Shown here in pieces: positions 7,178 to 14,064 of a stretch of DNA of 14,083 nucleotides. Both the position numbers and the translations under genes were made by a program. The notes below the pieces were generated by a model, which saw nothing but the letters and a program-made list of their open reading frames with translations, was not told the DNA's origin and searched no databases. The stretch is from Planctomycetaceae bacterium UBA4732 (GTDB lineage Bacteria; Planctomycetota; Planctomycetia; Gemmatales; Gemmataceae), in NCBI GenBank assembly GCA_002404095.1, contig DHJA01000020.1, positions 1-14,083 of the forward strand, given 5' to 3'. Each line of letters opens with the position of its first letter. Position 1 is the stretch's first letter.

Positions 7178-8542
7178 ATGCTCATGGCCACGATGCTGCG
7201 CTCGCTGGCGCACCGCAACTTCCGTCTGTTCTTTATCGGACAGGGAATGTCGCTCATCGGCACCTGGATGCAGACCACCGCCATGGCGTGGCTGGTCGGC
7301 CGGTTGAGCGGCGTGGCGGGCGAGGCGTTCTGGCTGGGCATGGTCGCCTTCACAAGCCAGATTCCCGGCCTCTTTCTGGCGCCGCTTTCCGGCGTCGTCG
7401 CCGATCGCTTCCGCCGCCGGCCGGTCTTGTACATCACGCAAACGCTGATGATGCTCCAGGCCTTCGCTTTGGCCTGGCTGGCGTATTCAGGATCGATTCA
7501 GATCTGGCATATTCTTTCCCTGGGCGCGTTTTTGGGCGTGGTCAGCACCTTCGACGTAACCGTCCGGCAAGCGTTTCTGATGCAGATGGTCGGCGGCAAG
7601 GAGGACATTGCCAACGCCATCGCCTTGAATTCGTCGCTGTTCAACGGCGCCCGGCTGGTGGGGCCGGCTCTGGCGGGGCTGCTGCTGTGGGCCGGCGGCG
7701 GAGAAAACGAGGGCCAGTGCTTCCTGCTCAACGGGCTGAGTTACGTCGCAGTCCTGGTTGGCCTCTGGGCCATGCGGCTTCATGAAGTCAAGCCGCATGT
7801 CGCGTCCCGAGGTTGGAAAACGCTGATGGAAGGCGCCCGTTACACATTCAGCTCTCCACCGATCCGCGCCATCCTGCTGTTGGTGGCGATCATCAGCCTC
7901 GTCGGTACGCCTTACGCCACCCTATTGCGCATCTTCGCGGTCCGCAATCTTCAAGGCGGCCCGGAGACACTGGGCCTTCTGTCGGCCGCCTCGGGCGTTG
8001 GAGCGCTGGCCGGCGCCCTGTACATGGCCGCGCGCAAGACCGTCCTAGGGCTAGGCCGGCACATCGCCGCGGGGCCGTTCCTCTTCGGCGCCGGCCTGAT
8101 CGCGTTCGCCTTTTCGACGACGTTGTGGATCGCGCTGCCGGCCCTAGCGGTGATGGGCTTCGCCATCATGGTCCAGATGGCGGCCAGCAACACCATCCTG
8201 CAAACCATCGTGGACGAGGACAAACGCGGTCGGGTGATGAGCTTTTACGCGATGGCCTTCCTCGGCTTCGCGCCGATAGGCGCGCTGTCGGCCGGCGGAC
8301 TGGCGGAGGTGTTCGGGGCGCCGTTTACGGTGGCCTTGGGCGGCGGGGTGTGCATCGTCGCGGCCTTGATATTCTCCCGGCAGCTGCCGCGCATCCGCGA
8401 ACACATCCGGCCGATCTACCGCCGCATCGGCATTCTGCCCGAAGTCGCGCAGGGCATCCAGGAAGCCAGCGAACCGCGCACGGCGATGGTCGATGAGGAT
8501 TTGCGGTTGGAAAAGGAGGACGCGGACTTGTTGAAAACGTAG
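7178..8542 (+). CDS. MFS transporter, MFS_3 / enterobactin-exporter-like family
   Basis: About 454 residues with the hydrophobicity of a 12-helix major facilitator. The opening RSLAHRNFRLFFIGQGMSLIGTWMQ, the GVVADRFRRRPVLYITQ loop between helices 2 and 3 (the MFS signature), and AIALNSSLFNGARLVGPALAG are typical of the MFS_3 (EntS-like) group. These proteins export siderophores or other small molecules by proton antiport across the inner membrane. The substrate here is unknown. A charged cytoplasmic tail of about 55 residues follows the last helix. The start is uncertain: in-frame TTG 7169 and ATGs at 7178, 7184 and 7193 are possible, none has a good ribosome-binding site, and only the last few residues before RSLAHRNF would differ. 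It converges with the HigA gene, leaving 30 bp between the stops. Confidence 0.88.
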   Translation: MLMATMLRSLAHRNFRLFFIGQGMSLIGTWMQTTAMAWLVGRLSGVAGEAFWLGMVAFTSQIPGLFLAPLSGVVADRFRRRPVLYITQTLMMLQAFALAWLAYSGSIQIWHILSLGAFLGVVSTFDVTVRQAFLMQMVGGKEDIANAIALNSSLFNGARLVGPALAGLLLWAGGGENEGQCFLLNGLSYVAVLVGLWAMRLHEVKPHVASRGWKTLMEGARYTFSSPPIRAILLLVAIISLVGTPYATLLRIFAVRNLQGGPETLGLLSAASGVGALAGALYMAARKTVLGLGRHIAAGPFLFGAGLIAFAFSTTLWIALPALAVMGFAIMVQMAASNTILQTIVDEDKRGRVMSFYAMAFLGFAPIGALSAGGLAEVFGAPFTVALGGGVCIVAALIFSRQLPRIREHIRPIYRRIGILPEVAQGIQEASEPRTAMVDEDLRLEKEDADLLKT

Positions 8543-8572
8543 GTCGCCGTTCGCTTTTGCGGCTTCTCACTT

Positions 8573-8896
8573 TCAATTGGACGGCTTCGACGCGCCCGCC
8601 GCTTCGAGAATCTTCACCTCGCGATTGAGCCGGTCCCCAAGTCCGTCCTTCGCCACTTCTAGGTCATAGCGCGTCTGGAGGTTGAGCCAGAACCGATCCG
8701 ACGTACCGAAGTATCGGGCCAGCCGTAGCGCCGTGTCCGCGCTGACGGACCGCGACCCGCGTACGATCTCGTTGATCCGCCGCGGCGGTACGCTCGTATC
8801 CTTCGCCAGCCGGTATTGGCTGAGGCCGAGCGGAGACAGGAATTCCTCCTGTAAGATTTCTCCGGGATGGATTGGCGGCAGCTTACGGCGCGGCAT
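8573..8896 (-). CDS. higA: HigA-family antitoxin / XRE transcriptional regulator, apparently solitary
   Basis: A 107-residue protein opening PPIHPGEILQEEFLSPLGLSQYRLA, the hallmark of HigA (VapI) antidotes. A helix-turn-helix covers about residues 22-75 (YRLAKDTSVPPRRINEIVRG, then LRLARYFGTSDRFWLNLQ). HigA normally binds the HigB mRNA interferase and represses the shared promoter. HigB (~90-110 residues) is normally encoded just upstream, but the space between this start and the next gene (8897-9037) is filled by a palindrome and has no such frame, so this copy looks orphaned. AAGGAG lies 5 nt before the ATG at 8896, a strong ribosome-binding site. The region beyond the HTH is Lys/Glu-rich and ends AAGASKPSN. 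Confidence 0.88.
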   Translation of the reverse strand: MPRRKLPPIHPGEILQEEFLSPLGLSQYRLAKDTSVPPRRINEIVRGSRSVSADTALRLARYFGTSDRFWLNLQTRYDLEVAKDGLGDRLNREVKILEAAGASKPSN

Positions 8897-8924
8897 GGCA
8901 ACTCCTTAGGCTTAGAAAATGGCG

Positions 8925-9001
8925 AACGGCCGGCGTAAGCCGGCTGGTACGTCACACTATCGCCGATAGCGCGCCGTACCAGCCGGCTTACGCCGGCCGT
9001 T
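8925..9001. repeat. Perfect 27-bp inverted repeat with a second small palindrome in the loop
   Basis: The left arm 8925-8951 (starting AACGGCCGGCGTAAGCCGGC) is exactly complementary to 8975-9001, and after one mismatch three more pairs extend the stem to 8921/9005. The 23-nt loop holds CTATCG-C-CGATAG (8957-8969). The arms themselves contain GCCGGC and GGCCGGC self-complementary words. It lies downstream of the lysine-rich secreted protein and upstream of HigA, both on the minus strand, so it could terminate the first transcript or be a dispersed REP-like element. No transposase is nearby. Confidence 0.85.
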
Positions 9002-9037
9002 GGCCCATAATGTTATTAGCTTTAAGAACCGAGAGGG

Positions 9038-9460
9038 CTATTTGTCCTTTTCTTTCGACTTGTCCTTAGTCGTCGGCTTGTCCTTCGCCTTGTCTTTGGC
9101 GGGCAAGTCGCTGCGCAACGGAAGGTGGACTTCCTCAAGCGTTTTGCCGCTCTTGCTCAGCACCAGCGTCACCTCGGCGCCGACGACGAAACGGTCGTCT
9201 TTGACGCCTTCCTTGCTCTCTCCGCCTTTAGGTCCGAGGAACTTGGTGGCCTCTTCGATCTTGTATACCACCGTCTTGCCGTCTTCGCCTTTGACCTTGA
9301 AGGTCATCTTGTCCTTATCGATCTTCGTGATCTCGCCCTTTACTTCCTTGACTTCTTTCTTCACGTCCTTGTCTTTGTCTTTGTCCGCCGCGCTGGCGAC
9401 CAGCGCTACGCCTAGCAGCATGGCCAGTCCGAGGCCGCCCGCAATCGATCTACGTAACAT
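9038..9460 (-). CDS. Secreted Lys/Asp-rich small protein of unknown function
   Basis: A 140-residue product with a clear Sec signal peptide (MLRRSIAGGLGLAMLLGVALVASA, probable cleavage after ASA at ~24). The mature part starts with a KD repeat (ADKDKDKD) and ends with another Lys-rich tail (KAKDKPTTKDKSKEKDK). Between them lies a short beta-rich core, VKGEITKIDKDKMTFKVK...KTVVYKIEEATKFLGP, which reads like a small barrel domain with no motif I can name. ATG 9460 is chosen because GGGAGAA lies 4 nt upstream and it begins the signal peptide; the open frame extends to 9679, but that part is not protein-like. It is probably periplasmic or cell-surface and highly charged, with possible polyanion binding (inference). 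It is divergent from the cytochrome gene. Confidence 0.75.
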   Translation of the reverse strand: MLRRSIAGGLGLAMLLGVALVASAADKDKDKDVKKEVKEVKGEITKIDKDKMTFKVKGEDGKTVVYKIEEATKFLGPKGGESKEGVKDDRFVVGAEVTLVLSKSGKTLEEVHLPLRSDLPAKDKAKDKPTTKDKSKEKDK

Positions 9461-9494
9461 GCGATTCTCCCAGTGTGAAACATGGAAATGAAGG

Positions 9495-9507
9495 GTTGTC
9501 CGACAAC
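9495..9507. promoter_or_regulatory. Candidate operator GTTGTC-C-GACAAC
   Basis: A 13-bp palindrome with perfect 6-bp arms and a 1-bp centre. It lies immediately downstream of the putative -10 box of the secreted-protein gene, where a repressor would block initiation. The cognate regulator is not identified. Confidence 0.3.
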
Positions 9508-9511
9508 GTAA

Positions 9512-9539
9512 GGTATATTTGCCCGCCCTTTCAAGGCAA
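9512..9539 (-). promoter_or_regulatory. Putative sigma70-like promoter for the secreted Lys-rich protein
   Basis: On the minus strand, TTGCCT (9539-9534) and TATACC (9517-9512) are separated by 16 nt and lie about 50 nt before the start at 9460. Consensus agreement is moderate. Confidence 0.35.
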
Positions 9540-9595
9540 GTCATTCCCTGGAGTATCTGCTGGCTTTCCGAGGGGCTATTGATGGAGAGAAATCC

Positions 9596-9624
9596 TTGCC
9601 GTCTCTCGTTGGTGGGGGTACAAT
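9596..9624 (+). promoter_or_regulatory. Putative sigma70-like promoter for the cytochrome/DUF1592 gene
   Basis: TTGCCG (9596-9601) and TACAAT (9619-9624) are separated by exactly 17 nt and lie about 107 nt before the ATG at 9731. It is divergent from the putative promoter of the secreted protein. Confidence 0.4.
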
Positions 9625-9730
9625 AGTAGATAAGTTCCCCACCCGAAGAGCGCTTGGCGGGGAAATATCGGTTAAACACGAACCCGCCTGCCGGCCCGCC
9701 AGCTTTGTCCTCACCGCTGTTGGCTTCCTA

Positions 9731-12094
9731 ATGCGAAACCGTTTCCTATCCGCGTTCGCTCTGCGTCGTTGCCTTTCCGTGGCGGCGTTCTTGCTGTTGG
9801 CTTTGTCCGTCTCGCGCGTTTTTGCCGACGATGCCCCATCCGGAGAGCAGATCTATCGCAAGCAGTGTGCCTCCTGTCACGGCGCCGCGGGCGAGGGGAC
9901 GAAGGACCATTATCGCAAGCCGCTGGCCGGTAATCGATCCGTGCCGCAGCTGGCCCATCTTATTTCCGAGACGATGCCGAAGGACGACCCCGGAACATGC
10001 ACGGGCGCGGAGGCCGCCAAGGTCGCCGCCTACATTCACGGCGCCTTTTACTCGCAGTCGGCCCGGATCGAGTTCTCGCGTCTGACCGTCCGCCAACACC
10101 AGAACGCCATCGCCGACTTGATCGCCGGCTTTCGCGGCGCCGGCCATTGGGACGAGAAACGCGGATTGCGCGGCGAATACTTTGATAATCGCCACTTTGG
10201 AAATCGCGTTATCGACCGTCTCGATCCCGGCGTCCACTTCGACTTCAAGACCGCCAGCCCGGACCCGAAGATCAAACCGGAAGAGTTCTCGATCCGCTGG
10301 CAAGGCTCGGTCCTCGCCCCGGAAACCGGCGACTATGAATTCATCGTTCGCGCCGAGAACGGCCTCCGTCTTTGGGTCAACGATGAGGCCAAGCCGCTGA
10401 TCGACGCGGAGGTGCGGTCCGGCAAGATGATTGAGCTGAGCGGGACGATCCGTCTGCTTGGGGGGCGAGCTTACCCGATCCGTCTGGATTTCTTCAAGTC
10501 GAAGGAGGCCAAGGAGAAAACGGCGGCGGTCGCGCTGGAATGGAAGCCGCCGTATGGAGTCGCGGGGCCGATTCCGCTGCGAAACTTGACGCCGAATCGC
10601 TTCCCTGAGACGCTCGTCAGCCAGACCGCCTTTCCGCCGGACGACCGCAGCCTCGGCTGGGAACGCGGCACGACCGTGTCCAAGGCCTGGGATCAGGCGG
10701 CGACGGACGCGGCCATCGAAACGGCCGATTATGTGACTAAACACCTCCGGCAACTGGCCGATGTGAAAGACGACGCGCCCGACCGCGCCGCGAAGCTGCA
10801 GCCGTTTTGCCAGCGTTTCGCGGAACGGGCGTTTCGACGACCGCTCACCGACGAGCAGAAACGCCTCTTCATCGACCGCTTCTTCGAGAAGGGCGCCGAC
10901 CTGAATACCGGGGTCAAGCGCGTCGTGTTGCTGGTCCTGCTGTCGCCGCGGTTCCTGTACCGCGAGGTCGGCGCCGCCCCGGATGAGTATGACACGGCCA
11001 GTCGGCTCTCCTTCGCCCTGTGGGATTCGCCGCCCGATCAGGAGCTTCTCGACGCCGCCAAAGCCGGCAAACTTTCCGACCGCGAGCAGGTAAGCCGTCA
11101 GGCCGAGCGCATGTTGACCGACGAGCGCGCCCATGCCAAGCTCCGCGAGTTCTTTCATGTGTGGTTGAAGCTCGATCCCGTGCCCGACGTAGCCAAGGAC
11201 GCCGCGCGCTACCCCGGATTCGACCTGGCCGTCGTGGCCGACCTGCGAACCTCTCTCGATCTGTTCCTTGACGACGCGGTATGGAGCGGCAACTCCGACT
11301 TCCGCCAACTGCTACTCGCGGACGATTTGTATCTCAATGGGCGCTTGGCTAAATTCTACGGCGCCAACCTGCCGGCCGACGCGCCGTTTCAGAAGGTCAA
11401 ACTCAATCCGCAACAGCGGGCCGGCGTGATCACCCACCCTTACATGATGGCGGCCTTCGCCCACACAGAGTCGAGTTCACCCATTCTTCGCGGCGTGTTC
11501 CTCGTCCGCGGCGTTCTCGGCGTGACGCTGCGACCACCCCCGGAGGCGTTCATTCCGCTGCCGGAAAGCCTTCACCCGGACCTGACGACCCGCGAACGGG
11601 TCGCCCTACAGACCAAACCAACTTCGTGCATGTCGTGCCACGGAATCATCAATCCGCTCGGCTTCACGCTGGAACACTTTGACGCCGTGGGTCGCTTCCG
11701 CGAACAGGACAACAACCGTCCGATAGATTCCACGGGAACCTACCTGACGCGAACTGGCGAGACGAAGCAGTTTACCGGGGCGCGCGATCTGGCGGAATTC
11801 CTGGCTGGCAGCGATGAGGTGCAAACCGCCTTCGTCGAGCAGCTGTTCCGCCATTTGGCCAAGCAGTCGGTGCGGGCGTATGGTCCGAAGGCGCTGACGG
11901 AGTTGAGGGAATCGTTCACGAAGAATGGGTACAGTATTCGCAAGCTCACGGTGGAAGCGGCGACGACGACGGCGTTGAAGGGACGAGAGACAAAGGCGCG
12001 GACAGCTGAGACATATCCGCCTAGCCAGAGAAGCGTAAAATCACTTAGTCAAGCCATTGAGAAGGGCGTCGCGATGATATACTACGATAGGTAG
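9731..12094 (+). CDS. Planctomycete cytochrome-like protein: cyt c + PA14 + DUF1595/1592/1588/1585
   Basis: A 787-residue exported protein. The Sec signal peptide covers ~1-32 (hydrophobic core SVAAFLLLALS). A cytochrome c domain follows, with CASCH at 46-50 and a possible Met ligand in ETMPKDDP. DUF1587-like FSRLTVRQHQNAIADLI comes next, then a PA14 carbohydrate-binding-type domain at ~145-285 (LRGEYFD ... WQGSVLAPETGDYEFIVRAENGLRLWVND). DUF1595 is at ~355-385 (FAERAFRRPLTDEQ), DUF1592 at ~386-547 and DUF1588 at ~563-657 with a second haem motif CMSCH (633-637) then NPLGFTLEHFDAVGRFR. DUF1585 is at ~684-747. Family knowledge places such proteins in the periplasm of Planctomycetes, encoded with a DUF1552 protein; the role is unproven, with polysaccharide-linked redox chemistry suggested. 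The tail after ~750 (~38 residues) does not resemble the family end. ATG 9731 starts the signal peptide; the frame is open from 9596 but that part is not convincing. Confidence 0.9.
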   Translation: MRNRFLSAFALRRCLSVAAFLLLALSVSRVFADDAPSGEQIYRKQCASCHGAAGEGTKDHYRKPLAGNRSVPQLAHLISETMPKDDPGTCTGAEAAKVAAYIHGAFYSQSARIEFSRLTVRQHQNAIADLIAGFRGAGHWDEKRGLRGEYFDNRHFGNRVIDRLDPGVHFDFKTASPDPKIKPEEFSIRWQGSVLAPETGDYEFIVRAENGLRLWVNDEAKPLIDAEVRSGKMIELSGTIRLLGGRAYPIRLDFFKSKEAKEKTAAVALEWKPPYGVAGPIPLRNLTPNRFPETLVSQTAFPPDDRSLGWERGTTVSKAWDQAATDAAIETADYVTKHLRQLADVKDDAPDRAAKLQPFCQRFAERAFRRPLTDEQKRLFIDRFFEKGADLNTGVKRVVLLVLLSPRFLYREVGAAPDEYDTASRLSFALWDSPPDQELLDAAKAGKLSDREQVSRQAERMLTDERAHAKLREFFHVWLKLDPVPDVAKDAARYPGFDLAVVADLRTSLDLFLDDAVWSGNSDFRQLLLADDLYLNGRLAKFYGANLPADAPFQKVKLNPQQRAGVITHPYMMAAFAHTESSSPILRGVFLVRGVLGVTLRPPPEAFIPLPESLHPDLTTRERVALQTKPTSCMSCHGIINPLGFTLEHFDAVGRFREQDNNRPIDSTGTYLTRTGETKQFTGARDLAEFLAGSDEVQTAFVEQLFRHLAKQSVRAYGPKALTELRESFTKNGYSIRKLTVEAATTTALKGRETKARTAETYPPSQRSVKSLSQAIEKGVAMIYYDR
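12057..12083 (+). promoter_or_regulatory. Putative promoter with extended -10 for the toxin-antitoxin module
   Basis: TGATATACT (12075-12083) is a good extended -10 box. TTGAGA (12057-12062) lies 15 nt upstream of TATACT, shorter than ideal, but an extended -10 tolerates a weak -35. It is inside the last codons of the cytochrome gene and about 43 nt before the 54-codon ORF, as expected for an autonomous module promoter. Confidence 0.4.
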
Positions 12095-12125
12095 TAAGTC
12101 CCAAGCGTCCTGGGGGAGGCTAGTC

Positions 12126-12290
12126 ATGGCGAAGGTGAAAAAACAGGTCAAAGCATTGTCGGCCGAAGGAAAAGATCGCGTAAAGCTTACCGCCGAGGAG
12201 TCGCTGAAGCGCGTACAAGAGTTTGCCAAGCGGAAGGAGCAGTTCGTAGCCACTGTCCGAAAAGGCAAGGATCGAAGTGTATCTGCCTGA
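12126..12290 (+). CDS. 54-residue basic protein, candidate antitoxin partner of VapD
   Basis: The frame encodes MAKVKKQVKALSAEGKDRVK followed by LTAEESLKRVQEFAKRKEQF and a short tail ending DRSVSA: 54 residues, strongly basic and predicted mostly helical in the middle. GGGGGAGG (12112-12119) sits 6 nt before the ATG, one of the best ribosome-binding sites in the window, which argues that this short frame is translated. It ends 120 bp before the vapD start and is co-directional with it. In Haemophilus a small gene, vapX, precedes vapD and encodes its antitoxin; this ORF holds the equivalent place, but I cannot show homology to VapX. It could instead be an unrelated small DNA-binding protein. 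Confidence is high that it is a gene and moderate for the antitoxin role. Confidence 0.65.
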   Translation: MAKVKKQVKALSAEGKDRVKLTAEESLKRVQEFAKRKEQFVATVRKGKDRSVSA

Positions 12291-12397
12291 CCTGCCGAGG
12301 CGTGCCAATCAAAATATGGGGAATGTCCGATGGCAATTGTTGCGTTACGGGACGCCCGTTCGAGTTCGATCCGGTCTGGCCTGCCGGCCTCATTCAA

Positions 12398-12406
12398 GAG
12401 GGAAGG
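12398..12406 (+). promoter_or_regulatory. Ribosome-binding site supporting the GTG start of vapD
   Basis: GAGGGAAGG lies 4-8 nt ahead of GTG 12411, depending on which core pairs with 16S rRNA. It matches the start expected from VapD homologues. Confidence 0.5.
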
Positions 12407-12410
12407 CGTT

Positions 12411-12725
12411 GTGTATGCAATCGCATTCGACATGAATATTGAGCAATTACGGGTCCACTACGGAGACCCTTATAACAACGCCTATCTTGAAATCCGGCGG
12501 GTGCTAGAGGGGCAGGGGTTTCTGTGGCAGCAGGGAAGCATTTACTTCGGCGGGCCGGCCGTCACTGCCGCGTCCGTTATGGTTGCGGTGATCGAGTTGA
12601 CAACCCGGCTGCCGTGGTTCGCCGCGTCGGTGCGCGATATTCGGATGTTGCGGATCGAAGAGCTGAATGACCTAATGCCGGTGGTCCAACGCATCGCGGG
12701 AATATCGGCGGCTGAGGACGTTTAA
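12411..12725 (+). CDS. vapD: VapD-family endoribonuclease toxin (GTG start)
   Basis: A 104-residue product closely matching VapD along its length: (M)YAIAFDMN at the N-terminus with the conserved Asp7, then [43 protein letters not shown] and NDLMP. VapD is a small Cas2-like ferredoxin-fold mRNA endonuclease and acts as a toxin; Asp7 corresponds to the catalytic acid of that fold (family knowledge). The start is taken as GTG 12411 because homologues begin with MYAIAFD and GAGGGAAGG (12398-12406) precedes it. An ATG at 12330 in the same frame would add 27 residues with no family counterpart. The gene follows a 54-residue candidate antitoxin and ends 22 bp before the DUF1552 gene, so it may be co-transcribed into it. 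The family motifs are intact, with no frameshift. Confidence 0.9.
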   Translation: MYAIAFDMNIEQLRVHYGDPYNNAYLEIRRVLEGQGFLWQQGSIYFGGPAVTAASVMVAVIELTTRLPWFAASVRDIRMLRIEELNDLMPVVQRIAGISAAEDV

Positions 12726-12734
12726 AAGACTTAT

Positions 12735-12740
12735 AAGGAG
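12735..12740 (+). promoter_or_regulatory. Ribosome-binding site deciding the DUF1552 start
   Basis: AAGGAG ends 7 nt before ATG 12748 but only 1 nt before ATG 12742, so translation most likely begins at 12748. Confidence 0.6.
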
Positions 12741-12747
12741 CATGAAG

Positions 12748-14064
12748 ATGATCCATAATAGAAGCCGACGGGAATTTATCCGCGACCTCGGAGTCGGCGC
12801 GGCCGCCCTGCCGTTCCTCCTCAACCTACCCAGCTTGGGTTTCGCCAACCAGCAGCGCCGCAAGCAGCGGCTGGTCATCATGTTCAGCCCCAACGGCATT
12901 GTGCCGTCGGCATTCTGGCCGGACGAGGAAGGGGCTAAGTTCACCTTGAAGGAGAGCTTAAAGCCGCTAGAGCCGTTCCGTGATCGCACCCTGGTTATGC
13001 ACGGCGTCTGCGACAAGATCCGCGGCGACGGCGACGGCCACATGCGCGGCATCGGCTGTCTGCTTACCGGAATCGAGTTGTTCCCCGGCAACATTCAAGG
13101 CGGCTCCGATACTCCGGCAGGCTGGTCCAAGGGCCTCTCCATCGACCAAGAGATCAAGAATCACTTACAGAGCGACGCCGCCACGCGCACCCGTTTCGGG
13201 TCGTTGGAATATGGCGTGATGGTCCCCGAACGCGCGGACACCTGGACGCGCATGGTCTATGCTGGGGCGAACAAGCCGATCGCGCCGATCGACGACCCGT
13301 ACCAAATGTTCGCCAAGCTTTATGGCCACGTCAAGGATCGGGAAAATCTGAAATGCGTCCTCGACGACGTTCAGGCCGACCTGCGCAAAGTGGGCGCTGC
13401 GGTCAGCGTGGAGGATCGGCGGCTCCTAGACGAACACGCCTCCTTCGTCCGCGAGATGGAACAGGAATTGAAGGCAACCAAAGACGATGTCGGTCACGCG
13501 GTCCCTGAGCCGGACCCCGGCGTGAAGAAGGAAAACGACAACATTCCGCATATCAGCAAAATGCAGATCGATTTAATGGTAAATGGCTTCGCCGCGGACT
13601 TCAACCGCGTGGCGACGCTGCAATTCACCAACTCGGTCGGCGGCGCCCGGATGCACTGGCTCGACATCGCGGAAGGCCACCACGAGTTATCCCACCTGCC
13701 CGACACCGACGCGAAGGCCCAAGACAAGCTCACCCGCATCAACAAGTGGTTCTGCGAGCAGTTGGCTTACCTCGCCAAACGGCTGGCGGAGACGCCGGAG
13801 CCGGGCGGCGGCGGCAGCCTGCTCGACAATACGCTCATTATGTGGACCAACGAACTCGGAAAAGGCAACTCGCATACGCAGGACAACATTCCGTTCGTAC
13901 TCGTCGGCAACGGCCTGGATTTCCGCATGGGCCGATCTCTTAAGTATCCGCTGCTGCCCCACAACCGCCTCCTGATGGCGCTGGCGCACGGAATGGGACA
14001 CCGTGTCGAGCGGTTCGGCAATCCGAACTACTGTGGCGAGGGACCACTGCCCAACCTGACCTAG
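12748..14064 (+). CDS. DUF1552 family protein, Tat-exported
   Basis: A 438-residue protein with a twin-arginine signal, [10 protein letters not shown] (RR at 7-8) followed by [18 protein letters not shown], predicting export of a folded protein to the periplasm. The mature region shows the DUF1552 pattern: [18 protein letters not shown] near the start, [45 protein letters not shown], a [14 protein letters not shown] segment, and [24 protein letters not shown] near the end. Family knowledge: it is encoded next to DUF1592/1588/1585 cytochrome-type genes in Planctomycetes; the activity is unknown, though the His/Asp-rich segments suggest metal binding. The partner gene here lies upstream but is separated by the two-gene vapD module. 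The length is normal for the family and the stop is at 14062-14064. Confidence 0.92.
   Translation: MIHNRSRREFIRDLGVGAAALPFLLNLPSLGFANQQRRKQRLVIMFSPNGIVPSAFWPDEEGAKFTLKESLKPLEPFRDRTLVMHGVCDKIRGDGDGHMRGIGCLLTGIELFPGNIQGGSDTPAGWSKGLSIDQEIKNHLQSDAATRTRFGSLEYGVMVPERADTWTRMVYAGANKPIAPIDDPYQMFAKLYGHVKDRENLKCVLDDVQADLRKVGAAVSVEDRRLLDEHASFVREMEQELKATKDDVGHAVPEPDPGVKKENDNIPHISKMQIDLMVNGFAADFNRVATLQFTNSVGGARMHWLDIAEGHHELSHLPDTDAKAQDKLTRINKWFCEQLAYLAKRLAETPEPGGGGSLLDNTLIMWTNELGKGNSHTQDNIPFVLVGNGLDFRMGRSLKYPLLPHNRLLMALAHGMGHRVERFGNPNYCGEGPLPNLT

Noticed and set aside
9461..9679. Upstream extension of the Lys-rich protein frame to 9679
   Set aside because: It would put 73 residues before a clear signal peptide and overlap the divergent promoter region.
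9746..11308. 520-codon open frame on the minus strand
   Set aside because: It is antisense to the well-supported cytochrome/PA14/DUF1592 gene; its Arg/Gly/Val-rich translation shows no domain.
12330..12410. N-terminal extension of vapD from ATG 12330
   Set aside because: VapD proteins begin at MYAIAFD. The extra 27 residues have no counterpart, and a ribosome-binding site fits GTG 12411.
12041..12433. 130-codon minus-strand frame overlapping the 54-residue ORF and the vapD start
   Set aside because: No ribosome-binding site or recognisable motif. The plus strand has strong ribosome-binding sites and a clear VapD.
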